Shown in pieces: positions 1-12,840 of a DNA stretch of 64,000 bases (position 1 is the stretch's first letter; the number at the start of each line of letters is the position of its first letter). The stretch covers positions 806,001 through 870,000 of the forward strand of contig CAINNJ010000004.1 of assembly GCA_903851195.1 (NCBI GenBank), written 5' to 3'. The notes beneath the pieces are model-generated. The model saw only the letters and a list, made by a program, of their open reading frames with translations, was not told the origin of the DNA and searched no databases. A program made the position numbers and the translations under genes. The DNA is from an uncultured Acidobacteriia bacterium. GTDB lineage: Bacteria > Acidobacteriota > Terriglobia > Bryobacterales > Bryobacteraceae.

Positions 1-2
1 GC

Positions 3-4509
<4,507 letters not shown>

Positions 4510-4510
<1 letters not shown>

Positions 4511-5505
4511 TACGTTTTCAGCGTATCAGTTGTGGGACTGACCGCTTCGCTCAAAAAAGCCGCGACGCGCTCTTCCACTTTCGCCGCCACGGCGGGGTCG
4601 TCGCCGAAACCGCGGAAAAATTCCAGGCCTGGCTCCTGACGGAACCAGGTCATCTGGCGTTTCGCGTAGCGCCGGGTGTCGCGGCGGGCGTAAAACAGCG
4701 CGTCTTTCAGGGTGAGTTCGCCGTTGATGACCTGCAGCGCCTGCTTGTAGCCGATCGACTCGAACGGCTTCGAGGTCCCGGGAAAGCCCCGTCGCAGAAT
4801 CGATTCCGTCTCTTCCAGCAATCCGTTGGCGAACATCGCTTCGAGGCGGCGTTCCAGGCGGAGGTAAAGCTGCTCGCGGTCGGGGAAGAGTCCGATCTTC
4901 AGAACGCGGAAGCCTTCGAGCGCGTCGCGCCCGCCCGCGAAAACTTCCGCGGCCGGTTTTCGGGAGGCGAGGCAGATTTCCAGAGCGCGGATCACCTTCG
5001 GCGTGTCGTTGGCGTGAATGCGCAGGGCGGTTTGGGGATCGAGCCGCCTTAAAATGCGGTGCAGGGAACCGGCGCGGCGCGTTTCCCGGGCCAGCAGACG
5101 CGTCCGAAGTTCCGCATCGCGCGCGGGTCCGGGGGCGAGGCCGTCGATCAGGGCGCGCAGATAGAAGCCCGTGCCCCCGGTTACCAGCGGCAAATGGCCC
5201 CGCGCGGTAATTTCGTGTAAAAGCGGGCGGGCCACGCGGGAAAAATCGCCTGCCGTGAAAACCTCATCGGGGTTCAGGGCGTCGATCAGGTGGTGAGGAA
5301 TCCCCCGGCGGTCCTCCAGCGGTGTCTTGGCCGTGCCTATGTTGAAGAATCGAAAGACCTGGACGGAGTCGCAGCTGACGATTTCTCCGCCGAAGCGGGC
5401 GGCGAGCCGGAGCGCAACCTCACTCTTGCCGGAACCAGTGGGTCCGAGCAGAGCAATGAGGGGGGAGCACGGGCGGGTATCAGGCGTATGCAACGGTGAG
5501 TCCAT
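4510..5505 (-). CDS. miaA: tRNA dimethylallyltransferase
   Basis: Transfers a dimethylallyl group to N6 of A37 in tRNAs that read codons starting with U. The protein is 331 aa (E. coli 316). The P-loop GPTGSGKS is at residues 21-28. DSVQVFRFFNIGTAKT, HHLIDALNPDEVF, GGTGFYLRALIDGL and the C-terminal YKQALQ and YARRDTRRYAKRQMTWFR segments are family signatures. The open frame extends far upstream as an antisense shadow of the next gene; ATG at 5505 is the only start that fits family length. It is the first gene of the miaA-TolB/TPR-argG run and is divergent from the TPR gene at 5659. Confidence 0.96.
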
Positions 5506-5595
5506 TCTGAGCGTTATACAATTGTGACGAACGGGGATGAACGGCAGCAGCCGTGCTCGGCGTGTAAGGGGCGTCTCCGGTTTGACAAGTTTGGT

Positions 5596-5659
5596 TGAGC
5601 GGCCTGAGTGAAGGAAGGCAAAACAGATGAGCGGCCTGAACGAAGGAAGACAAAATTCA
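5596..5659 (+). repeat. 32-bp imperfect tandem duplication covering RBS and start codon
   Basis: Two adjacent copies, 5596-5627 and 5628-5659, match at 26 of 32 positions. Each holds an AAGGAAG ribosome-binding core followed by CAAAA and then an ATG (5627 and 5659). The second ATG starts the TPR gene. The first ATG opens an 11-codon ORF that ends on that start. Confidence 0.85.
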
Positions 5660-5662
5660 TGA
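5627..5662 (+). other. 11-codon upstream ORF overlapping the TPR gene start (ATGA)
   Basis: ATG at 5627 reads MSGLNEGRQNS and stops at TGA 5660-5662, which overlaps the ATG at 5659. It has its own AAGGAAG 9 bases upstream, supplied by the first copy of the tandem duplication. The first copy also reads LSGLSEGRQNR from a TTG at 5595. It may be a leader that couples ribosomes onto the TPR gene, or a simple by-product of the duplication; translation is unproven. Confidence 0.35.
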
Positions 5663-7701
5663 ACGGTTACGCGCGCACCGCGTTGATTTCCCTGGGTTTG
5701 GCGTGTGTTTCCACCGCGCCGCTCGCGTACGGTCAGGCTCAACCGGCCGTGCCTGCCTCCGTCAAACCGGACGAACACGCAACGGCTTATTACAACTTTG
5801 CCATGGCGCATCTTTATGGCGAACTGGCCAGCGCGTACGGCAACCGGGGTGAGTACGTCAACAAGGCGATCGATTTCTATAAGATCGCGATGAAGCTTGA
5901 CCCCGGGGCGAGCACCATCGGCGAAGAACTGGCGGAACTTTACATCCAGACCGGCCAGCTGGAACGCGCCACCCAGCAGGCGAACGAACTGGTGAAGGCC
6001 GATCCGAATAACGCCAACGCGCACAAGATCATTGCCCGGATTTATTCGCGGCAGATCGGGGATCCCGATCAGGGCAAGGCCATCGACCAGTCGATGCTGA
6101 AGGCCGCGATCGGGGAGTACCAGAAGATCACGGAAATCAATCCGAAAGACATTGAAAGCCTGACCATGCTGGCCCGGCTGCTGAATGTCGCGCATGATGC
6201 TCCCGGCGCCGAGAAGGCCTACAAGGCGATTCTGGCGATCGATTCCGGCGAAGACGATGCGCTGACCGGTCTGGCGTCTCTGTATGCCGACCGCGGCGAT
6301 TTCGCGGCGGCGATTTCGATGCTGAAGCCGGTGGTGGAGAAAAACCCGGATCCGCGCGTGGTGACCACGCTGGCCGAACTCTACGATCAGAACAAAGAGT
6401 ATTCCAACGCCGCCGACACCTGGAAACAGGCGCTCCCGCTGACGAACGACAACGTCAACGTGCGCCGCCGTTACGCGGCCAGCCTGTATGCGGCCAATCG
6501 GGGCGACGAGGCGCTCAAGGTGTTCCAGGATCTGGCGAACGAAGATCCGAAGAATCTGGAACTGCAGCTTCAGGTAGCCGAACTGCTGGGCCGGAAGCGC
6601 GATTTCACGGGCGCCCACGCGGCCCTGGCGAAAGCCAAGGCGATCAACAATTCCGCCGCCGTCCGGATTGCTGAAGCGGAACTGCTGGACGCGGAAGGCA
6701 AGACGCCGCAGGCGATCACGATCGTGGAAGGCCTGCTCACCGAGACGAAGAAGAGCCAGTACGGGGATCCGGAGCGGGCGCAGCGGATCCAGTTGCTCGA
6801 TATGCTGGGCCACCTGCAGCGCAGCGCGGGCAAGACGCAGGAGGCCATTGCCGCTTTCCGGCAGATCTCGGATCTGAATCCGGGCGCGGCTTCGAAAGTG
6901 GAACTGCAGGTGGTGGACACGCTGGTGGACGGGCGCGATTTCAAAGCCGCGCGTCTCGCTTCCGACGCCGCTCTGAGGAAGTTCCCCGGCGACCGCTTCC
7001 TGATGCTGCAGCACGCGATTGTGCTCAGTGAAATCGGGCAGTTCGATGCCGCGGTGAGCGAACTCCGCGCGGTGCCGGATTCGGCCAAAGACCGCGAGAT
7101 TCTGCTGCAGATTGCGCAGATTCAGGAGAAGGGAAAGCGCTTCGCCGAGGAGCGCAAGACGCTGGAGGCCGCGGAGGCACTTTCCACCAACGATCAGGAA
7201 AAGCAGGCCGTGATCTTCCTGCGGGGCGCGATGTTCGAACGGGAGAAAAATTTCGATGCAGCCGAAGCGGAGTTCCGCCGGGTGCTGAGCGCCCAGCCGG
7301 ATAATCCCGGCGCGCTGAACTATCTCGGCTATATGTTTGCGGACCGGAACGTCCGGCTGGAAGAAGCCCAGCAGATGATTTCAAAGGCGCTCGATATCGA
7401 TCCCGGCAACGGCGCTTATCTCGACAGCCTCGGCTGGGTTCACTTCCGGCTGAATAAGCTGGATCAGGCGGCGGGCGAACTGCAGGAAGCGATCGTCAAG
7501 GCGGGCAAGGATCCGACGGTCCACGATCACCTGGGCGAAGTTTACTTCAAACAGGGAAAGATCAAGGAAGCGATTCAGCAATGGGAAGCTTCCGTAGCCG
7601 AGATGAAGGCCGCGGCGCCGAGCGAGCAGGATCCGGAAGAACTGGCCAAGGTGACCAAAAAGCTGGAAGGCGCCAAGGTCCGGGTTTCCGAAAAGAAGTA
7701 G
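5659..7701 (+). CDS. Large secreted tetratricopeptide-repeat protein
   Basis: 680 aa with a signal peptide (ARTALISLGLACVSTAPLAYGQ) followed by helical TPR repeats over almost the whole length. Clear units include AIDFYKIAMKLDPGASTIGE, AEAEFRRVLSAQPDNPGALN, AQQMISKALDIDPGNGAYL and VHDHLGEVYFKQGKIKEAIQ. No catalytic motif is present, so it is probably a periplasmic or outer-membrane-associated scaffold. The reading frame is open back to GTG 5608, but ATG 5659 begins the signal peptide and has AAGGAAGA upstream. It sits alone between divergent miaA and the convergent GGDEF/EAL gene 28 bases away. Confidence 0.88.
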   Translation: MNGYARTALISLGLACVSTAPLAYGQAQPAVPASVKPDEHATAYYNFAMAHLYGELASAYGNRGEYVNKAIDFYKIAMKLDPGASTIGEELAELYIQTGQLERATQQANELVKADPNNANAHKIIARIYSRQIGDPDQGKAIDQSMLKAAIGEYQKITEINPKDIESLTMLARLLNVAHDAPGAEKAYKAILAIDSGEDDALTGLASLYADRGDFAAAISMLKPVVEKNPDPRVVTTLAELYDQNKEYSNAADTWKQALPLTNDNVNVRRRYAASLYAANRGDEALKVFQDLANEDPKNLELQLQVAELLGRKRDFTGAHAALAKAKAINNSAAVRIAEAELLDAEGKTPQAITIVEGLLTETKKSQYGDPERAQRIQLLDMLGHLQRSAGKTQEAIAAFRQISDLNPGAASKVELQVVDTLVDGRDFKAARLASDAALRKFPGDRFLMLQHAIVLSEIGQFDAAVSELRAVPDSAKDREILLQIAQIQEKGKRFAEERKTLEAAEALSTNDQEKQAVIFLRGAMFEREKNFDAAEAEFRRVLSAQPDNPGALNYLGYMFADRNVRLEEAQQMISKALDIDPGNGAYLDSLGWVHFRLNKLDQAAGELQEAIVKAGKDPTVHDHLGEVYFKQGKIKEAIQQWEASVAEMKAAAPSEQDPEELAKVTKKLEGAKVRVSEKK

Positions 7702-7729
7702 TTTCGGATGTGTCCGTATCGGGCTGGTC

Positions 7730-10678
7730 TCAGGCGGGCTGAGCCAGTTCGAGCCGTTCAAGGGGCGCTTCCGGAGCGGGACGCCCCAGCAGGAACCCCT
7801 GTGCCATATCGCAGCCCATATTGCGGATGGCTTCGAGCTGTCCGTTCGTCTCCACTCCTTCCACCACCACACTCATACCCAGACTGTGCGCCAGGGTCAC
7901 CAGGCCGCGCGTGACCGCCACGGCGTCGGGGTCGTCAGGCACGCTCCTGACGAAGGACCGATCGATCTTCAGGTTATTGGCACGTAGCTGCAGCAGGTAA
8001 TTGAGCGAAGAATAGCCGGTGCCGAAGTCGTCGAGCGAGATGGTCACCCCGAGGGCGCGCAGCCGCGCGATCTTCCGCGTGACTTCCTCGACACCGAGCA
8101 TGACGACTGTTTCCGTCAACTCCAGATCGAGCCGGTGCGCCGGCAGTCCGGTGGTTCGAAGCACGTCGGCGACAAGCGTCTCGAAATCGGGCCGGCAAAA
8201 CTGCAGGTTGGAGACGTTCACGCCGACTCCGGCGGCGGAGCCGAAATCGAGCAGGCGCCTCCCGTAGCCACAGGCCTGGTGCAGGACCCAGGCGCCAATG
8301 GGAACGATGAGACCTGTTTCCTCCGCGACCGGAATGAACTTCGAGGGCGGGATGGATCCGAGGACCGGATGATTCCAGCGCAGCAGAGCCTCGAACCGGA
8401 CGACGGTATTCGACCGCAGCGAGATCTCCGGCTGAAAATGCAGGGAGAACTCGCCGCGACCGGAGGCGCTCCGCAGGTGGCTTTCCAGTTCCAGCCGCTC
8501 CTTCGCGGCCGCGTTCATCGCCGGCCGGAAGAAACGCGTCTGGTTCTTGCCGTGCCGCTTGGCCTCGTACATCGCGGTATCCGCGTTCTGGAGCAGCGCG
8601 CTGCTCTGCAGACCGTCGTGCGGGAACATGCAAAGCCCCGCGCTGGCGGTGATCCGGACATCGTGTCCGGCAATGTGAAAACTTTCATCGAGGCAACTCA
8701 GCAGGCGTTCCACCACGGCGGTGGCCTCGTGCTCGCTGTCCACCGCGGTCAGAATGAGCGAGAATTCATCGCCGCCCATGCGCGCCAGAATGTCGCCGGG
8801 CCGGGCGTCCCTCTGGAGCCGGTGCACCAGTTCGCGGAGCAGCGTATCGCCGAAGGAGTGGCCCAGCGTGTCGTTGATGAGCTTGAAGCCGTCGAGGTCG
8901 AAATAGCAGACCGTCAGCGTCGCTCCCTCGGCTCTGGCCGCGTCGATTTTCCGGTCGAGAAGGCTCTCGAAGGCGCGGCGGTTCGGCAAGCCGGTCAACA
9001 GGTCGTGGTGGGCCTGGTGAAGCATCTCCGCTTCGGCTTTCTTCCGGCCGGTGATATCCCGCGCAATACAGCAGACGAAGTCTTTGCCGTCGAACTCCAC
9101 GGGGTAGAGAGCCAGTTCCACGGGGGTGGAAGCGCCGTCTTTGCCGCGCCAGCTCGATTCCATCGCGGCGCCCGCCCCGTGCACCGGGTCCGGCTTACCG
9201 GAACTCCGGAGGCCGTCCTCGAGAGCGGGATCGATCTCGCCGGGCGCCAGGCCCAGCAGTTCGGCCCGGCTGTAACCGAGCGCCCGGCAAGCCGCCTCAT
9301 TGGCGTAGAAAATCTTCTGCGAAGCATCCATCCAGAGAATGGAATCGGGCGACCGGTCGATGGAGAACTGACTGAACCGCAGGGCCTCCTCCGTTTTCCG
9401 GCGCTCCGTGACATCCAGCGCGACGGAGCCGACGAACCGGTTGCCCTCGCTGTTCGAGAAGGGAAAGCGAAGGCGCAGGAAGTCGTGCTGCTCGCCGGAC
9501 TCCAGAACGATACGCTCGGTCGCTTCCACGCAGCGGTTGAGCCGCAAAGCCTCCCGGTCGCGCTCGTCGAGTCCCGCGGGCTGCAGCTGGCGCGGCGAGG
9601 CCCCGCTCTCCTTGGTGACCCGGTTCAAATACACGATTCGGCCGCTGTAATCCTTGATGAGAGCGAGCGCCGGCGTATTTTCCATGAAGGCGTCGAAGCG
9701 CTGACGGCTCTCTTCGGCGGCGTTGTGCGCGTGGCGGATCCGTCCTGTCTGCACGAACGAGACAATCGAAATGGCCGTCAGAAGCCCCAGTCCCCAGAGC
9801 ATCATGGCGGTGCGCTGGCGCGTTTCGAGAACTTCCTTCATATGCCGGTTCTGAAAGGCGCTGATCATCGACCAGTGCGACGCCGCTTCCGACAAGGTGC
9901 CGTCGATGGCCAGATCGGCAATCGCCGCATAGAGAAGATCAGCCGTCGCGGCGGCGTCTCTCCTGGCAATGGTGCCGAGCGACAGACTGCCCTGCGGAAC
10001 CGAGGCAACGAACAGCGGCCGGCCCGCGCAGGCCGGGAGGCCGCGCAGCAACTGCGACTGCAACAACCGGATGTCGAGAAAAGCGGCGTCGATCTCCCCG
10101 GTGCAGAGGGCCAGAGTCATCGCTTCCACTTCCGGAATGATCACCAGTTTCGACTCCGGAAACGATCGTTCGGCAATGGCCTTCAGGGTCACCAGGCCGC
10201 GGATCGCGATCTTCCGGCCACGAGTGTCAGGCCCGGGATGGAGAGGCGAGGTCTCCAGCGATACGAGCGCCGACTCGTTCTCCCACCAGGGATCGCTTGT
10301 GTAAAATTCCTTACTTCTGGCGGCGCTGAGCGTTAACAGAGGGAACAGGTCGGCCTGGTTCCGGCGCAGGGCGTCGTCGACATCCTCCCCGATCGGGATC
10401 CAGCGCAGGCGGACGGAAGCTCGCCGCGCGGCCATTTCCACAATCTCCACGGCCATTCCGGCGGGCCGGCCGTGCGCGTCCTGCATCACGAACGGCGCGA
10501 AATTCCGGTAGCCGACGCGCAGTTCCTTCCGGCGCCCGCGCGTGGCCAGGCCGGACGGCGTGGAGGTGAGCAGAATTGCAAGCAGGGCGGCGAGGACCAG
10601 GGCCACGCTTCGTGGCGAGGCGATGCGGCCGCTCTTCAGGATCCCGGTGGTTGCCATGCTCGGATTCTGACTGTTCAT
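7730..10678 (-). CDS. Membrane sensor with SBP, PAS, GGDEF and EAL domains
   Basis: 982-aa c-di-GMP signalling protein. Order: N-terminal membrane/signal segment (about 22-45), periplasmic SBP_bac_3-type solute-binding domain (about 52-280), transmembrane helix (about 291-311), two PAS domains (about 325-420 and 430-545), GGDEF domain (motif GGDEF at 635-639, with an RPGD inhibitory-site motif five residues before it), and EAL domain (EALLRW at 763-768, then LELTET, DDFGTGYSS, KIDRSFV, VVVEGVET). Both catalytic motifs are intact, so synthesis, hydrolysis or both are possible. The binding-protein domain suggests it senses an amino acid or small organic ligand outside the membrane. ATG at 10678 has AGGGAAT about 10 bases upstream. 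Confidence 0.95.
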   Translation of the reverse strand: MNSQNPSMATTGILKSGRIASPRSVALVLAALLAILLTSTPSGLATRGRRKELRVGYRNFAPFVMQDAHGRPAGMAVEIVEMAARRASVRLRWIPIGEDVDDALRRNQADLFPLLTLSAARSKEFYTSDPWWENESALVSLETSPLHPGPDTRGRKIAIRGLVTLKAIAERSFPESKLVIIPEVEAMTLALCTGEIDAAFLDIRLLQSQLLRGLPACAGRPLFVASVPQGSLSLGTIARRDAAATADLLYAAIADLAIDGTLSEAASHWSMISAFQNRHMKEVLETRQRTAMMLWGLGLLTAISIVSFVQTGRIRHAHNAAEESRQRFDAFMENTPALALIKDYSGRIVYLNRVTKESGASPRQLQPAGLDERDREALRLNRCVEATERIVLESGEQHDFLRLRFPFSNSEGNRFVGSVALDVTERRKTEEALRFSQFSIDRSPDSILWMDASQKIFYANEAACRALGYSRAELLGLAPGEIDPALEDGLRSSGKPDPVHGAGAAMESSWRGKDGASTPVELALYPVEFDGKDFVCCIARDITGRKKAEAEMLHQAHHDLLTGLPNRRAFESLLDRKIDAARAEGATLTVCYFDLDGFKLINDTLGHSFGDTLLRELVHRLQRDARPGDILARMGGDEFSLILTAVDSEHEATAVVERLLSCLDESFHIAGHDVRITASAGLCMFPHDGLQSSALLQNADTAMYEAKRHGKNQTRFFRPAMNAAAKERLELESHLRSASGRGEFSLHFQPEISLRSNTVVRFEALLRWNHPVLGSIPPSKFIPVAEETGLIVPIGAWVLHQACGYGRRLLDFGSAAGVGVNVSNLQFCRPDFETLVADVLRTTGLPAHRLDLELTETVVMLGVEEVTRKIARLRALGVTISLDDFGTGYSSLNYLLQLRANNLKIDRSFVRSVPDDPDAVAVTRGLVTLAHSLGMSVVVEGVETNGQLEAIRNMGCDMAQGFLLGRPAPEAPLERLELAQPA

Positions 10679-10776
10679 CGGCAGATCATTCCCTGGGCTT
10701 TAGGGCCTGGCCGGAGAAGAGTGCCGGACCGGAGGAATTTCGGCGCCACCGTGAAACGTAACGGAAATCACGCTTA

Positions 10777-10782
10777 ATTATA
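10777..10782 (-). promoter_or_regulatory. Possible -10 box upstream of the GGDEF/EAL gene
   Basis: The minus strand reads TATAAT exactly at 10782-10777, within an AT-rich island that stands out from its surroundings. No -35 hexamer is found at 16-18 bases, so this is tentative. If used, the transcript would have a leader of about 90 bases before ATG 10678. The 173-bp gap between this gene and the permease holds nothing else that I can name. Confidence 0.35.
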
Positions 10783-10851
10783 GATATAGAAATCCGGAAA
10801 AGGCTGAATATTCACGCCCTGTATAACCAAAGAGAACGCTGTGTATTCAAT

Positions 10852-11664
10852 TCAGAGGACGTCCGCGAACCCGCGTTTCATATGACGGAAGAATAGACCT
10901 CCGCACACGAAAACGGTGACGGCGGATCCCGCGGAGAACAGAAATTCCCCCGCGTGGGGCGCCGGACTTCCCAGTAACATATGACGGTAGGCGCGTACGA
11001 CAAAAAACAGCGGATTCACGGCGAGAACGAATCGCGCGCTGCCGGGAATCCGGTCTTCGGGAATCATAATCGGGGTAATCCACATCCAGAGCGTCATCAC
11101 GACGGCGACCACCTGCGCGGTGTCCCGCAGATACACCTGCAGCGAGGCGGCAATCCACCCGATCCCCACGGACAGCACGCCGACCAGTAACACTACCAGC
11201 GGAAGCAGCAGGACCGCCGGATTGAGATGTCCGCTCCGGGTGACCGCGATGGCAAGAAACAGGGCAACGGTCAGAAGGTGGCTGATGGTGGAGGATAAAA
11301 ATATGGAAACCGGCACGATTTCGGAGGGAAATACCGTTTTCGTGACCAGATTGGAGTGTTCCACGATGGAACCCGACGCGCGCAGAATCGTGTCGCTGAA
11401 CAGCAGCCAGGGCAGCATGCCGGCGAAAAGGAACAAAGAATAGCTTTGCGTGCCGGCATCGGGCGGGGGCGGCGTTTTCATGCAGATGCTGAAAATGTAG
11501 GTGTAAACGGCCAGCAGCACCAGAGGATGAATCAGGCCCCAGAGCCAGCCGGCGCCGGAACCCACGTAGCGCTGGTGGAAATCCCGTTTAACCAGTTGAA
11601 AAAGAAGGGTTCTCCGCGTGATCAGGTTGCGCGCGAAGTGGCTGCCGGGAATCCGTTTGGGCAC
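10852..11664 (-). CDS. ABC-2 type polysaccharide/lipid export permease (no adjacent ATPase)
   Basis: Integral membrane protein with six predicted helices, of the Wzm/KpsM/TagG export permease family. It shows the family's N-terminal RDFHQRYVGSGAGWLWGLIHP cytoplasmic/first-helix region and late segments such as LWMWITPIMIP and AVNPLFFVVRAYRHML. Such permeases move O-antigen, capsule or teichoic acid chains with a cognate ATPase. No ATPase gene is adjacent: the next gene downstream is the c-di-GMP protein. The start is uncertain: GTG 11664 leaves a typical short N-terminus, while the frame extends to TTG 11700; neither has a good ribosome site. Confidence 0.88.
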   Translation of the reverse strand: MPKRIPGSHFARNLITRRTLLFQLVKRDFHQRYVGSGAGWLWGLIHPLVLLAVYTYIFSICMKTPPPPDAGTQSYSLFLFAGMLPWLLFSDTILRASGSIVEHSNLVTKTVFPSEIVPVSIFLSSTISHLLTVALFLAIAVTRSGHLNPAVLLLPLVVLLVGVLSVGIGWIAASLQVYLRDTAQVVAVVMTLWMWITPIMIPEDRIPGSARFVLAVNPLFFVVRAYRHMLLGSPAPHAGEFLFSAGSAVTVFVCGGLFFRHMKRGFADVL

Positions 11665-11870
11665 GCCGGGATGGTAGCAATGAAAATGGTTGACATGCAA
11701 GTTAATGGATGTTAACCTCTCAGTTTCGTAATAAATGCCGGTTCGGTCTCGCTTTCGGGGATAGCTTCCCGCATCGCGGGTATCTTCAACCCGACGATTG
11801 TAGGAGCGGCAATACCAAAGAGATACACTTGGGGCGTGTCCAGCGGAACGCGTCCAGGAGAGCCAGGAAA

Positions 11871-12758
11871 TTGAAGCAAGACTATTTCATCGTTGTGCTG
11901 GCGCATTCCCTGCATGGGCGGCTGCAGCGCGTGCACATTCCTTACAAATTCGTCTACAGTGCCGCCGCCGGGATCGTCGTTCTTCTGATGGTCCTTTTCG
12001 GCGTGGCGGGAAGTTACGCGCGAATGGTCTGGAAGGTCGCCAATTACAACTCCCTGCAGCGGGAAGCGCAGCTGCTGCGGCAGCGTTACGACAACCTGCA
12101 GAAGAAAGTGAAGCAGACCAACGAACAGCTGGCTAGTCTGCAGATGCTGGCGGACGAAGTCACCACGGCTTACGGTGTCCGCAAAACGCTGGCCGGTTCG
12201 CCCGACCTGATTTCCGAAGCGCCACTGGTCCCCAGCATGCGTGAAACGCTGGAGGAATACAATTACCTCCGCACCACGAATCTGGCCTCCCGCGGTCGGA
12301 ATATTTTCACGCGCGCGAATCTCAACGTGCTGCCCGCGTCCTGGCCCATCACTGGCCGTCTGATGGGCGGCTACGGCCAGCGCAGCGATCCGTTTTCGGG
12401 TGAAGGCGCCATGCACACGGGAATCGACATCTCGGCTCCTTCCGGAACGCCGGTGAAGGCCACCGCTGACGGCGTGGTGATCCATTCCAACTGGAACGGT
12501 GGCTACGGACGTTGCGTGATTGTCGACCACGGCAACGGTTATCAGACCTGGTACGCGCACCTTTCCCGGATGGATGTCATGGAAGGTCAGGTGATCCGCC
12601 AGGGCGAGATCGTGGGCCGCGTCGGCACCACGGGACGCGCCACCGGACCGCACCTGCACTACGAAGTTCGCATCCATTCGACGCCGGTGAATCCGTATCG
12701 CTTCATGCAGCGCTCGGCTGATATCAAACCGGTTACCGTCAGCGAATTCCCGTTTTAA
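11871..12758 (+). CDS. Membrane-anchored M23 family peptidase
   Basis: 295-aa cell-wall endopeptidase or activator. A single membrane helix (about residues 25-45, FVYSAAAGIVVLLMVLFGV) is followed by a coiled coil (about 58-95) and a LytM/M23 domain. Zinc and catalytic residues are present: His182 and Asp186 in MHTGID, and His261/His263 in GPHLHYE, so the domain looks catalytically competent. TTG at 11871 is chosen because CCAGGAGAG lies about 10 bases upstream and the FIVVLAHSLHGRL start matches relatives. The frame runs further upstream to 11709. It is divergent from the permease and ends 82 bases before the PSD1 gene. Confidence 0.9.
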   Translation: MKQDYFIVVLAHSLHGRLQRVHIPYKFVYSAAAGIVVLLMVLFGVAGSYARMVWKVANYNSLQREAQLLRQRYDNLQKKVKQTNEQLASLQMLADEVTTAYGVRKTLAGSPDLISEAPLVPSMRETLEEYNYLRTTNLASRGRNIFTRANLNVLPASWPITGRLMGGYGQRSDPFSGEGAMHTGIDISAPSGTPVKATADGVVIHSNWNGGYGRCVIVDHGNGYQTWYAHLSRMDVMEGQVIRQGEIVGRVGTTGRATGPHLHYEVRIHSTPVNPYRFMQRSADIKPVTVSEFPF

Positions 12759-12840
12759 CCCGCGTCCAACCTGAACTTCCGTCGGGCTCCCCGGCGCGTC
12801 CCGGTTCCTGTATGCTGAGGAGGGACTTTATCGATTCAGT

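Noticed and set aside
5582-5610. TTGACA at 5582-5587 as a promoter for the TPR gene
   Set aside because: The hexamer is perfect but no reasonable -10 is present at 16-18 bases (TGAGTG), so it is not called.
5505-7014. Upstream extension of the miaA frame to 834 codons
   Set aside because: The extra part is antisense to the TPR gene and does not resemble MiaA; ATG 5505 gives family length.
8135-10336. 733-codon plus-strand open frame
   Set aside because: Entirely antisense to the SBP/PAS/GGDEF/EAL gene, Arg/Gly/Gln-rich and without recognisable domains; the high GC content makes long antisense frames common here.
10679-10776. A c-di-GMP or other riboswitch in the roughly 90-base leader of the GGDEF/EAL gene
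   Set aside because: The leader is GC-rich with some pairing, but I could not match any known riboswitch core by eye.
11690-11718. TTGACA upstream of the M23 peptidase with a following GTTAAC
   Set aside because: The -10 match is poor and the site overlaps the possible start region of the permease on the other strand.
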